Assembly: GCA_014549065.1 (NCBI GenBank)
Contig: JACDOX010000009.1
Location: 1,348,453-1,412,452, forward strand
Reading direction: 5' to 3'
Source of the DNA: Cardinalis cardinalis
Taxonomy: Eukaryota; Chordata; Aves; Passeriformes; Cardinalidae
Length of the DNA: 64,000 nucleotides
Below are positions 13,930 to 26,199 of this stretch, in pieces (position 1 is the stretch's first letter; every line of letters starts with the position of its first letter). The notes beneath the pieces were generated by a model that was not told where the DNA came from, did not search any database, and saw only the letters and a program-made list of their open reading frames with translations. The translations under genes and the position numbers were made by a program.

Positions 13930-14310
13930 AGCACACNCAGTGTCTCTGCACAGCAGCGTGCAGAGGAAAAGAGCAGTGCTTGCAGTGACACTGCTCTGGC
14001 CAAGACACCACAGGCCTGTCACTCCCTGGGGCTGGAGCAGCACCAGAGGGTAATTGGCTCCCTGGACAGCCCTGTCAGGCTGGCTTTGAATCAGGCACAA
14101 GGATCAATCATTCACCCCAAAGGCAGCCCCACAGGATTGGGGTGCTCAAGCAAAGAGAGACAGATGGACAACNGGGCTCACACACCAACACATGGAGCTG
14201 CCCACACATACAGGTACAGGCAATGTCACCTCCAGGGCACAGGTTACAGTCTGAGCAACCTGGCACAGTGGAAATAAAAGAAGGAAGTGGAAATAAAAGA
14301 AGAAAGNTGG
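13930..14310. other. GC-richer patch, unassigned
   Basis: The composition rises here and several overlapping frames open on both strands (101-134 codons), none with a recognisable domain or splice sites. The mutual overlap of open frames argues for a compositional effect, not coding. Confidence 0.3.
14267..14305 (+). repeat. 19-bp tandem duplication
   Basis: AGTGGAAATAAAAGAAGGA is followed directly by a second near-identical copy (AGTGGAAATAAAAGAAGAA). About two copies are present, a small recent slippage or duplication. Confidence 0.8.
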
Positions 14311-14399
14311 CGCAATGGCATAATGCCTCATCAGGTACAGCAAACACTGATGGCACACAGATGAATTTCCTCTCCTCCCTAGTCAGTTGTGCCCAACAG

Positions 14400-17300
14400 A
14401 CTGAAACCACCCTTGCTAAGTTGTCTCAAACAAGGGCAANCTCCTAAGCCTCTTACTATCTCCAAACAGACTTATTAATGAGTTTGTGGCAGTGTGCCAA
14501 AATACAGCCTACATACAGAGTGACACTTCTGAGAACTCAACACGTCCTGCACACTTCAAAGAAAGGCAGATCATGCAATGTAACCCCAGCATGACTTAAA
14601 TATGGCACATTTCTCTCTCTGCATCCTCAATCCCCTCTGCCCCCATCACAGGAGGGGAAAGGAAGTCNTTTGCAGTAGTAGATGTTTCACAAAGCTCAGG
14701 ATTTAGAAAACTGGAAAATGAACAAGCCAGAAACCTGTAGCAGAGAATGTAATAATAATCTGATGCTATAAAAGCTGAAGAAAAAAAACTGCATTATTTT
14801 TCTTCCAGTAGAGTGGCAAAAGAGAATTTTTTGAAGATGGGAAAATTAAAATTTACAGCAGTTTATGGAGATATAACTTGGACTTCTTTTCAGCTCAAGA
14901 TCACAAATTGATTTCCATCAGAGCCATAAATTTAAACCCCTTCACTTTCATTATGGATCAAACAAGGAAACTAAATATCTTCTTTCATTTTNTGCACACA
15001 AAGTCTTCCTAGACAAACAATGATTCAGGATTAAGAAAGATTAATCCAGCTACAAGTAAACAGATTGATCATTTGTAGAATTAATGAATTCATTTAATAA
15101 ACAGTAAAGGCTTAGTGCCAGAACTCACTACACTGTGGTGTCAAGATGTTTTTCATGGAATTTCCTGCAAAAAGTAAAAGAAGTAAATTGTCATGTTCAA
15201 ACAGAGAGTTCCTTCAAGAGTCAGGAGAAGTAAAGGTGGTCTCACTGGGCTTATATGCTATGGTTACATGTTTAGGTTAGCAATGATTGAAAAATACATT
15301 AAATGCTAGTACTTTAGAATTNTTAGGATTTTCATGCCTTTATAGATACATTGAATTATGCTTACGATGTTCTGTCTGGGATGTCTTTTTTTTTTGTGGA
15401 GATGGGATGGTCAAGAAATNAAAATAGTATTTTATTAAAAAAAGACATAGAATCTGATTTCAAGGTCTCGTCACCCTCAACTTGAAATTGCTGTTCANCT
15501 TACATTTCTCTCTATATTTACCCAGTTCCCTCCTTTCTGCATATTTTGTTCCAAAATAATGGAAAAAACTTTAAAAAAGAAGACCTATTACCTTCTATTT
15601 TCACTCAGATGCATGAAGTAAGTGTTCTAANGACTTCTGACAACATAGTAGGGATTCTAAATAATAAGGGATCCAATCTGGCCCAGTGCAGTACCATAGA
15701 TATGGTCCTCTCTAAGAGCAGTCACTAGAGAAGTCAGAACTTTTCAATTTTTGAAGAAGTATAAGAGAAACNTCAGTAATTATAGTAATATATATAGAGA
15801 TGGATTCTCTAAAAGAAACTAAATATATGCTGTAAAAGAGCAGTTTCTTATATTTTTTAGTATTTTTTTTCATAATAGCTCAATGAATGCCTCTCTTTTG
15901 CAATCTGTAAGATGCAGATAATGAAACTAACTTTCTCTCTTAAACATGGTCTGTGTTGCTAATGACAAGCACTAGATAATAGCTATGTACTATTTTATTA
16001 CTAAAAGGCCATTGCTTATTTCTTCCAGTCTCTCTCTTGGCAAAGTATTTTCTGTCTTGTCTAATGAAGATTAAATTTGTGACTGAAATCACAATGGGTC
16101 TAAATGCCTTCAGCTTTTTAATTTTTTTATTTTCTGGAGAAATTATCATTTTAGCTTCAGCTAAAATCAGCTGAAATCCTAGATCAGGATATCTGCTGAA
16201 GAAAAACATCATGTTTCTAGCACACTAATGGGAGGAAATTAGAGCAGAGATTGTTTTTAAACTCTGGCACAAAATCTGTCTCGCTAGACTTGATGCGAGA
16301 CCAAAAAAAAAAAAAAATCATAGATTAAGGTGGAATTGTTATAGAAATGCATTTAGAGTCAAAGAACAGCTGNATTAAAACCATCAGAAATCAGAGGCAG
16401 AAAAATAAAAATTAAGCCCATTTGAGATACGAATGATAGAAAGACGTTCTTTGTTTGGGAGAAAAGAAATAAACCCTTTAAAAACTGGCAGAGATACTGG
16501 AGAAACAGAAGATAAAATACTGCATCGATCTTGAAACTTGTCAAAGCAATGAAATTATCCAGAAAATGTTGACTTGGATTGCCTGATACATGGAGTCATG
16601 AATATGGCCTTTGTCTTCTCCCAAAAGGCAGACGAGCTGGTGCTGTGGATTGTGCAGCTCTGGGGATTGAAGTGNAGGAAGGACAAGTTTTCAAAGTTTT
16701 TAACTGATGAATGGGACTGGAATGACTCTACTGCTATAAAGGCATTTTAGAATTTACAGATCAAACCTGATTTTTTTTAATGTTACATTTGACACTGCTT
16801 ACATGCATTCCCACTGTACCAAAGTAAAATTAGGGAACAGCATTGCTGGCATCCAATTTTAATATACACAAGTTATGAGGAACTTAGGCATTTGAATAGA
16901 CATATTCTGGGAGAAGACTGAATAAATGTGGATTTTTCCTTCTATATTAAACAATTTCCAATTCAACCACAGCATTTCCAGGAAAAAAAAATTATCAGCA
17001 TTGCAGCACTCCTGCTGGAGGGGGGTGTTTAGCATGCTGTGGACATACATTTCATCTGTGTATTTTTTTTTTTAAGGAGGCAGAAATAGATACTGCCATT
17101 ACTGTTGCAAAGCACATGGTGTTTTAGAAGCTATGCAGGGATGAGCCAGCTTAAATGACATCAGTCTACACTTTATGAAGGGACAGATTTGCAACTCTCT
17201 NCTGTGCCAGTGGAAGATGGGACATTATGTAATGTGTGAAGATCATTACACATTAATCATCATATGAAGAATATGTTATTTTACTTTTCAGAGGGTAAGA

Positions 17301-17708
17301 AAATAGACATGATACATGGAACATGAGAGTTCAGTATATTCCTTAAAAATACAAATGTACTTAAATGTTTAGGAAGAGCTTATTTTCAAAATGAAGCTGA
17401 GCTTATAGGAACTCAGATCTGATAGACTCAGTGATTGGATGCATGCAAACACTGCCTAGTGCCCGCAGAGAGCTGAAGGAACGACTCTATGAGGAAAAGA
17501 CCTTCTTCACAAAATGGTTGGTTTTCTACTTGGGCAATCACCCAAGCATTTATACTTTATGCAGCCACTCACTCAAACTGTTGCTCAGGTTCTTTATTTT
17601 TACTAGCTAGAAGGCAAATTCAATGGAGAAAAGAGAAAAAAATCTTTAAGTAAGAGAGAAAATAGAGTGGTTTAGAAGTTTTTTAGATAAAAAGACATTT
17701 CCGTGTTT
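14400..17708. other. AT-rich noncoding DNA
   Basis: No gene or repeat family is recognised. It includes poly-A at about 16303-16317 and poly-T at about 17062-17073. It ends at the 5-bp target-site duplication of the adjacent LTR. Confidence 0.55.
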
Positions 17709-17713
17709 AATTA
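17709..17713 (+). repeat. target-site duplication, left copy (AATTA)
   Basis: AATTA lies directly outside the TG terminus of the LTR and matches AATTA at 19052-19056. A 5-bp duplication fits integrase-mediated insertion of an ERVL-like or class I element better than the 6 bp usual for ERVK. Confidence 0.75.
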
Positions 17714-17834
17714 TGTCATGGTTTGACACTGGCACAATGCCAATGCCCCCATGAAGATACCCTCCCCCTGGTGTCTNCTGTGAGATGTGACCAGGAATAA
17801 GCAAAGCAGGCTCTCACTTAGTAACAAAGAAAAC

Positions 17835-17840
17835 TTTATT
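17835..17840 (-). terminator. LTR polyadenylation signal
   Basis: AATAAA read on the minus strand, inside GTTAATAAAGTTTTC. It lies about 120 bp from the 3' terminus of the LTR, the position expected for the signal that would end a proviral transcript. Confidence 0.6.
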
Positions 17841-18443
17841 AACTACACTACAAGAAAAAACTACAAGAAAAAAAAAAAACACAAGGAAAATGAAAACTGC
17901 ATAGAAGCATTTTCCTCCTCCCTCCACCCAATTTCCAATACAATACCTCCCCCAAAACACCAACTCTCGATCCTGCACCACCCTTCCAGAATACTCAATC
18001 TACAGTTCATCAAGAGGAGAAGGAGTNCTTCTTTGTACCANAGGCTTCCCCTGGAAACANTGTTGAAACCTCGTGTGTCTCCATGTCACTGATAGCACNG
18101 CCCNGAGAGATCATTTTGCCATCGTGACATCTTCCTTCCATGCTCAGTGCTCTCATCACTGTGCATGGACCAGAGCTGCTTCTAGGGTTGTCTTTTAAGG
18201 ACGCATTGTCTCATTCCAAAAAAAGCACAGTCTCTCCTCTGGGACACCTGTCCCCCCCATATTTTTCACACCCCCTGGGGCCGAGGGGCATCCACACTGA
18301 CTCTTCTGGTTCTGAGGCCTGTCTCCCCCTAAATGCAGTCTCTGTGTCACAGGAAAAAAAAAAAACGGTTCTGTCCATGGCCACACAAGAAAAGTCCAGC
18401 AAAAAAATGCCACTCAGTCTTCTCCATTCCTCCAACATCTCTA

Positions 18444-18466
18444 TCTCTCTCTCTCTCTCTCCCTCT
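18444..18466 (+). repeat. (CT)n tract within the LTR
   Basis: TCTCTCTCTCTCTCTCT followed by CCCTCT. Read in the LTR sense it is a (GA)n polypurine tract. A second such tract lies about 255 bp away. Confidence 0.85.
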
Positions 18467-18698
18467 GGCACAGGCCTTCATCTCACTCACTCAATTCCCT
18501 CTTCATCTTCTGCTCCATTGCAGGAAAAGCCAATGCTCTGCAGAATTTTCATTGTCCACAAAAAGGGTTAAAACTCGGGCTCTGCCTGCCCGGAGAGACT
18601 CCCACAAGTGGCCGGACACCTTCTCTCCCCCCCCATTCTTCTCAGCCTGGCACATGTTATCAAGTTTCAAGGTAACACAGTCACAAGCACAGGTTGTA

Positions 18699-18715
18699 CT
18701 CTCTCTCTCTCTCTC
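18699..18715 (+). repeat. second (CT)n tract within the LTR
   Basis: An uninterrupted CT dinucleotide run followed by CC, TGGG and more G. It is a GA-rich tract in the LTR sense orientation. Confidence 0.85.
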
Positions 18716-19051
18716 CTGGGGGGGCTGCCCGATGCCTCTGATGCTTCTCCCACTCTTCCATGCCGGGGCTCTTCAGCTCCCATCTCCGTCCCCAGCCCCG
18801 GCCTGCCTCACCGGGCCTCGTGGCTTCCCCTCCCCCGCCCAGCAGCAGCAGCCAGACGGGGGAGAGATCCGAACTCTTTCCCCACCGGAACCCAAGAGAG
18901 CTTCCCAGGGGGAGAGCCCTGCTTTAACCCTGTGTTCTCAGAGGTGGATCCAGTGTCCCAGTGGCTGAATAAGTTGCCAATATTAAAATCTGAACATCCA
19001 TTGGCTTGACCACAGGATCCCAGAAATCCTGTTTCCTGTCAAACCACCACA

Positions 19052-19056
19052 AATTA
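19052..19056 (+). repeat. target-site duplication, right copy (AATTA)
   Basis: AATTA directly follows the terminal CCACCACA of the LTR and matches the left copy exactly, so no mutation has occurred in either copy. Confidence 0.75.
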
Positions 19057-22000
19057 CTAAAAAAAGACAAGAATAACCATGTACAGAATGAGTTGGTAAA
19101 AAAGTCAAAATCTGGCCTATTTGTTAGACAGAGATTGATATATATGTAAAATATACTGGAAAAATCACCTGTGTTTCTTCTCATTCTATTCACCACAGAT
19201 TTCATTCCTAAGAAGCACATAATAATGCTGTCTCAATGTGCTATTTCTTTTCTCTTTCCAAAGGAAGAATAGTGCCAACAGTTAGCTATGATTCCCCATG
19301 CCCTGCCCTTGAAATTCAATGACAGAAAAGCACTAGCCAGATGCACAAAAAGGAATCTTTTAGAGCAGTCTTATATTTCTTTGTCACATCATCTGGCTGC
19401 CAAGGTTTTAACCCACATGCTGGCTGACAGCCCATCCAGAGCCAGAGCAGCCACAGCAAGGTTTGCAAACCAGCTCTTCACATCTTGCAGCAGGGAACAG
19501 ATTCAAAACCAGCTCAACTACATTCAGTTTTGTAAAAGTAAATGATTTGCCTGGTTCCTGGAAATTAATATAACCCTCGAAATCATACTTAAGTAATTAA
19601 TGTAACCCTAGAAGAACTGAAGTTTCTCAAGAAAAATTTGGTTTTGTTTCCAGTTAGCTCAATGCTAATTTAGGGCACAAACTCTCACTCTGTAGCATAC
19701 ATATTTACACTGTCAAAGCACTTGCAACTCATGCAAGTCCCAAGCTGGTGAATTTTAATGGGACTTTAACAGCCCCTAAAACTGCCCATCTTCTACAGGC
19801 CTGTCAGTTCCACTCCAATGAGGAGTTAATTTTAAATTAATCTGTCTTCTTGCTGAGTGCTGACTGCCTTCCTCAACACATACATCTCATTTATTCAGAN
19901 AAACAGCTCAGTCACTAAAGATGTATCATTCCATGTCTGAATTATACAGCCATAAATTACTAGTTCCTGGATATCTAGGTGTCTTGGCCAACCAACTGCT
20001 GAGCTTGCACAGGCTGGCTGTCCTTTTGCAGTTTGTCCTACAGACCCAGCACATCCAAACCCACTACCCAGGCCTGGCTTACAGTATTTTCTCTTCAGAT
20101 AACTGTAAGGATGAGGCTATCTAGTACAGTCAGGCTCAGTCAGTAAGAACTTGCATCNCCACCTACCAAAAAGCTGTCTGGGCCACCTTTCTTACCTGCC
20201 TGAGCTGCTCACTTGATCCCACTTTCCAGTTTTGGAAAGCATATGCCCACTGTGATAGAATTGTCTCTTGAAATCCACAGTAAACTTTTCTTACATCAGG
20301 NCTAGTCACAGTCCTCATAGATTTTATAAACTGTCTGTCCAGCCCTCTCTCCTTTTGTTTGAATTAGTCTTCACTATTGNCCAGAAAAACTTCAAAAGCA
20401 GGACACCTTGCTAGGAGATGGAAAACCTCCCTGAGGGTAAAGGGAACCTTGAGCTCTCTGCCTCACTTCCCNGGAGAGTGCATAACCACCAGCATACCAT
20501 GAAAGGACAAGACACCAGCACTTGGGCCCAGAAGACAAGTTGAGAGCTTCTCNCATTGACAAAGACCAGCTGCACTCTCAGAAATGCATTGCACGTCCTG
20601 GAGCCCAAGGCAAGCAGGTCTCTTTCTGCAAACCTTAAGAGCAGTTAAGTGAATCCCAAGAAGCAGGATTTCANACACACAATGGGCATTGCTGATTTTT
20701 AGTTTTAATTTTCAGGCCATTCCCAGATCCACAGCTGAGTGTTTGTGATTGCAAACTAAGTGATAACAGCAAGCAGCTTACACAGGCTTTAATTCCACTT
20801 TAGAATGACAAAACTACAGATTTGCCATGAAAGCACAGTTTGTAAGTGCTGAAGTCCTTCATCACATTCACAACCTTAAACAAACTTGGGAGGAAGTGTT
20901 TGTTAAACACTAACCAATGTTGACAGCAAATGCCCACTTGCTTCAAAGACTAAAACCGTTTTTCAGCCCCTGAATCACATGCTTGCCAATCATGTGGAAA
21001 TTTCTCATACTTTGGTGCATTTGGGCACATTGTTTGGCTCTAAATGAGCCCACAAACCCACTGACACTTTCATGAACCACGGCCTTCCAAAGATTTGGTA
21101 TTTAACTGAACTTTATTGCATAACTCACAGTGAACATTTTTCCTCTTTTCTGTTAATGGTAAACCATAATCTCACAACTTCTTGTGCCCCAAATGAATCT
21201 CCATTTCTGCCTGGTTATACCAAAAGCAGCAGANTTTCCACACTGCATAATGTAGGCATCCCTTCACATGATTTAGTTAAGCTGTTTCTGAGCATCTGTC
21301 CAGTATAATCTGTTTGTAAAAAAGTATGAAGCNTATATCACTTTTTACCTGCTCCTGGAGGAGAAAAGTAATAAAAGACAGCACATTCAGCCTCCTCCTC
21401 TCATATAAATGCAGTAAGAAGGGAAAAGCAACAACTTACTTTATTACTCCCATCAGTTTTGCTGAAGTAAGGAGACTGAAAGCTGTGGGAGAAAACTTTC
21501 TGTGTCATTATACAGACTCTCCACAGGAAGCACAACCTCATCAATATATTGTTTTTCGCCTTCAGCTTTAAATATGAGTGATTTCACATATACCAGCTCA
21601 TTCAATCTAACTTCTTTTAGATCTGTAATGCACTCAACAAGGGGCAAACTGAATCTTGCTTTTAAAAAAAAATTTATGGTTTGTTTTGTTTTGTTTTTTT
21701 TTCCTACATGTGCATGTGACCCCACTCCTCACTGTGTGCCTTCCTCCCTCCTCCCTGCAGGGTACAAACCCCAGACTGACATTCCTTCTGATGTCCTCTG
21801 ACTCCAAACAAAGTCTCTCCCCATACAACCAAAATTGTGGTTCCCATAGCTTGAATGACAGGCTTTAATAGAGTGTTTACCATCCAGTGCCTTGACAGGT
21901 CAATCCCACCAGGAACCAGTCTAGCCTGGGAATTCCTCCTTTTATAGCTTTACTCAAGTTTTATTCTGCTACCAGTCCAGTTATTCAGCACNTTCCAGCC

Positions 22001-22745
22001 TTATTCTGATCACCTCCTTTTCCAAAGCTGCCTGGTCTCTCCAGATCAGCCTGTTCTCTCCCAGGAAAAGCACAGACCCCATATTGCACCACTTTTGTTT
22101 AGCCCTGTTTCAGGAAGGAGGAGCAGAGCAGGGAGGAAAAGGTGATGTTGCATGCAGAGACTGTCTCTTAGCCTCGGCCATAGAATCTGGCCTCACTTGC
22201 CTGCTACCTCTTCCCAAGCTTATTGTCTGAAATCAGACGTTATCCTCTCCAGTGACCTGTCAGAGAAAGATAAAACAGCAGAGGGGAGAGTAAATTGCAT
22301 GGAGTTCTGCAGTCAGAAAATCACTTCTCTGAAAAGCAATGTGACCAGCCTGAAGTCTATTTTGCTGTCATATATTTTCTCAGTGTCACAGAAGGAATGT
22401 TTTTTCTTGTTTAAAATTTTTACAATTAAGACCTTTCTTATCTGAAATTAATATCAGAAATTTGTTACCTTATAAGTGCATAGAAACAGCACTGTTTTTA
22501 CTTCACACTGTTCAAGGCTGTGGACAAGGAACTTGCATGTTTTAATTTACAGAACAGTCTATATGCATCCTATGATCTGTTACTTACTGTTCCATGAATA
22601 TATGGAACATAAATCATTAAGAAAATCACTTAGTCAAGGCAGTGACAAAATAGCAAAGTAGTTTGCAGCACATAGGGAAGGAATGAAATGACTACATATT
22701 GAGTCCACTGGGANGTCTAGATCCCAATAAAAAAGGAAAAGGTGG

Positions 22746-22784
22746 TGATATCTAATGATGATATCTACTGATGACATCTAACAT
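22746..22784 (+). repeat. 13-bp tandem repeat, three copies
   Basis: TGATATCTAATGA, TGATATCTACTGA and TGACATCTAACAT follow one another without a gap. It is a short degenerate minisatellite-like array. Confidence 0.75.
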
Positions 22785-24422
22785 ACAGCAGCACCATAAA
22801 ACTGCTAGTCATGGGCTCCTCTTGCTTCTCTTAGAAAACTCAGATGTCAGAAAATTCAGAAAAAGAATTCCAATATTATTCTACTGCAAGATACGTCATA
22901 TAGCCAATAAATGGGCATCTTTAAATCTTACAAAGTGATCTAGCAGCCATACATTTGACATTATAGCTAATAGGAGCACTTGCTGGTGCTCTGCAGAGAG
23001 CTGATTAGTCACAGCACACAGTTTCCTTTAGTTTTCAGCTATTAAAAAACACTTAGAAAGTTAAACTTATATTAAATATTTATCTGATATTTTTTGTTCC
23101 ACGTAAGCAATTGCTGCAAATGCCACAGGAATACTGTGCTGTTGCCAGAAAGAAGATGTAANGGCAAAAAAGTTGGGAAGTAAGCCCATGAGGCAACACC
23201 TGAGTTGAAACATGAATTTGTGAACCCTTTGGCCAGGATTGCTCAACATGACTGAGAATTTCACATTTTGCAGATGCCTGACTGCAGCATCTTAAAGAGG
23301 CATAATTTTTTCAGGGTGATCTTTTGACCCTTTCTGAACATCATTCTATCTAGAACACATCCCCACAGACATTCTCCAACTCTTGACCTTCTGGTTCTTT
23401 TCATTAGTAAGCTCAGTTACTTCCTCACATTACANTGTCCTCACATAGCTCAAGATTTAGAATTATAATCACTTTGGGATGTGTAAATGCAAGTGTGCAA
23501 CCTCCTGAAGATCTTATGACTCAGTGCAGCTGTGGATGCTTAGGGCACCTTTGATGTCAAGCTGCTCTGGTATAGGGTGGTGTCTGACTGGAGGTGGTGA
23601 CCCTTCTGAAACATCCAGCTGAGGAAAACTGAATTGAAATAAACTGCAATAGATCATGAATTTCTGGAAACAGGTAGTGCTGCATTCTCATAAATCTTTG
23701 TGCCTCATACAACATCAGGTGGAGGAGGTCATCTCCCCAGCTATTTACTGCAACTGTGAGGGTTGCTCTGGCTCTAGTGTTACAGGGTTAGTTTTCTTCC
23801 ATGGGAAAAACCTTCTCTGCCCTAACTTGAAATCTTTTAAACATGAAATATTCTGGGTATCAATACCATTATCTATTGAAGCTATTCAAGCAGTCTGGCT
23901 GCCTTACAATAATAACTTCTGCTTAGATGTTTTGAAAATGTTCTAAACTTGAATTTAGCATACAAGTAACCTTATTTCTTGCTACAACTAGCACCCACTA
24001 ACACATTGCCTGCTCTGAAATTCCCTGTCATTGCCAGGAAAGTCAGCACTGGGCCAGTGTTAGACATCTGCATTTTCAGATCAGTAACTACTATTTGTGG
24101 GGAGAAGCAAGGCTTGCCAGAAAGGACAAAGTTCAAGAACACAACATCTCCCATTAGCATAGTTCAGTTCTAGTCAAAATAACTTTTTAATGTCTTTATT
24201 TAAAATTAATCCCTCCCCCCAATCAAATCCAGATGTTCTGTGTTTATTTATTTATTTACATTTTTTAGAAGNAGAAAAGTGGTGTAGGAATGGTGAGAAA
24301 CAGTTTGAAGCTCTGAGAAGAAGCTTTGATCCCAGAAGCACTGTTAAAACTGTTGTAAAACATTTTGTTTTCTCAACCTAAATGCTATGAAGTGTATAGC
24401 TAACTACCCAAGCTAACTAAAG

Positions 24423-24442
24423 AAACAAACAAACAAACAAAA
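24423..24442 (+). repeat. (AAAC)n microsatellite
   Basis: A run of AAAC units, about 20 bp, without a target-site duplication or a retroposon body in front of it. Confidence 0.85.
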
Positions 24443-26022
24443 TGAAGTTCTTCTAAACACTTTCTATGTATTTCATTTATTGTGATTCTAACCAACTGCA
24501 GATGCTTTCTCCTTATTGAAAATGCAATCAGCAATGAAGTTAATTTGTGTCAGACCAGAGCTCTTGCACTAACTGATTACTTACAGATGTCAAATCTCCA
24601 AGTGAAATTTTTGCCACCTGTTTTCAATTTCAGGATTGGCAGTTTTGTATTTCCACAGCTTACTGACCTGGTGTGGGTCTATACCATCTGCTGTTGTATT
24701 NTCCATGCTCAGTTTCCACGAGACATCAACAACATCAAAATAGTTTTATCAGGAAGTTTTCTCCTCGATACAAGGAGGCATCCCAAATATTGTAACATGG
24801 AAGTATCAAAACTGTCTTCCACATTAAAAAGAAGCTTTAGATGAAACAATGACAACTTTTCATTAATAAGTGGTTTCCTCCAAGGTGTGAATATGGTTTA
24901 TTTGCATGTCAAATTAACTATATCAAAATGNTTCCATGAATTGTTCAGGCCAAGCTTCACTGTATTTTTATTTGGATATCAATTATCAAGCATAAACATT
25001 TTGTATAGCATGAAGTTCTTTAAGAGAGCCCATTTTATTTATGGAAACATTGCTGTCAACATTAAATCTATGTACTAGAAAATACAATACTTTATTTAAT
25101 TAAAAGGGGCAATAATAAATGTTTGGGAACTAAACTTGGATTTTTGGTGACAAACAATGATCAGAAATACAAGATTTTTTTTTCACTAGTCTGCAAAGGT
25201 TACATTGCTTTTGCAAAGTTTTGCAAAGCTTTTTTTTCTATTTTAGATGAGATTAATTCTACAAGATGTATTACCAACATCATTTTAGCCATGAGTCNTC
25301 TATAAGCTAATTCCAAAATGTATTCTTATTATAATGATTACTAGATGATACTTTTAAGAGAAACTAGTTATGGAAAAGGAGCAGTTATCCTATCTGTAAG
25401 TTGTAGCATGAACCTCTAGGGGATGCTGTGTATATTAAATTTACACCACATTTTTACTTTTGAACTCTTTTCAGTAAAGAAGTCCCAGCTGATATTAGCC
25501 CAGATGTCTTGTGGTTGGTTNATGATATTATTTTTTTCTTGTATGACCAGAGTAGGTAAGTTCCTTTGCTGTTGACAAGGTCCAGGGTAGAAGATGCACT
25601 GCAAATGCAGGGTAAAAACTGCAGGATAAAATCCTTTCCACTGCTGCATAAAGAGTTAAGCGTGTGCTCAATTAGGCTGTGCTCTGAGGTGTGAGCTCCT
25701 TCCCTCTCCTCAGGTAGCCCAGGACCAGAGGAAGCTGCAGGGCTTTGGAAGAGGAGGAGGAGGGGGTCTGGGATGGGTATGGTTCCCACAGCACTGGAGT
25801 GGGCTATCAGAGGTGGAAAGGCAGAACTCAGACATGAACAGCAGAGTGGGCGTGGGTCACAGACTGTGGGCATGCTAGGATGGGAGAGAAGGATGACTTT
25901 TCGCTAAGACACTAAAATTCTTAAAATTATTATTTCCCTACTTTAACACCAGCTACAGAGGTTCTCTCAGTCTTCTCCCTACTGCAGGAAATGACAGGTT
26001 CCCCAGTCCTTTCCCTTCTTCA

Positions 26023-26163
26023 TGANGCAATTGAAACCATTGTCTCCAAAATAAGCTTCTGAACATCCCCCTTGGGTCGAATATTGGTGGAGACAAGAGA
26101 CAGCACAAGATCCAAAAGCACTTTCCAGACAGTCACAGCTCTTCCAAGCCTGTCACACTGCAG
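26023..26163 (-). CDS. weak exon candidate, minus strand (HEAT-like look)
   Basis: A 47-codon frame between stops at 26164-26166 and 26020-26022. The translation has a leucine-rich amphipathic core (VWKVLLDLVLSLVS, then GDVQKLILETMVSIA), as seen in alpha-helical HEAT/ARM repeats. A CAG acceptor fits at 26158-26160, but its pyrimidine tract is poor. No good donor is visible near the left end, where an N (26026) interrupts the sequence. Support comes from composition and from sharing the strand of the stronger exon at 6.6 kb. It could be chance or a decayed exon. No family is assigned. Confidence 0.22.
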
Positions 26164-26199
26164 TTACAGCTCTTGTGCTGATGGTGATAGACACAGAAC

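Larger units (their letters stand above)
17714..19051 (-). mobile_element. solo LTR of an endogenous retrovirus
   Basis: The 1338-bp element starts TGTCATGGTTTGACA and ends TGTCAAACCACCACA on the plus strand. The ends are therefore TG...CA and form an imperfect 15-bp inverted repeat (13 of 15 match). Perfect AATTA duplications flank it. The sense strand is minus: a polyadenylation signal (AATAAA, plus-strand TTTATT at 17835-17840) lies about 120 bp from the 3' end, as expected for R/U5. No second LTR, primer-binding site or gag/pol/env frame is seen nearby, so it is a solo LTR left by recombination between two LTRs. It carries internal (CT)n tracts and a GC-rich segment at about 18730-18860, likely in the U3 half. 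The longest open frame inside (211 codons, plus strand) runs antisense and is compositional. Family is not assigned; the termini resemble passerine ERV LTRs. Confidence 0.82.
19057..26000. other. noncoding DNA (probable intron)
   Basis: No CR1, LTR or DNA-transposon similarity that I recognise. Open frames are short and mutually overlapping. Acceptor-like pyrimidine tracts ending in CAG occur, for example near 21740-21760 on the plus strand, but no exon with both ends follows. A mildly GC-rich part lies near 25680-25870. Confidence 0.5.

Noticed and set aside
18333..18968. 211-codon plus-strand open frame
   Set aside because: It lies within the solo LTR, antisense to it, in C/T-rich low-complexity DNA. 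Composition explains the lack of stops and no domain is recognisable.
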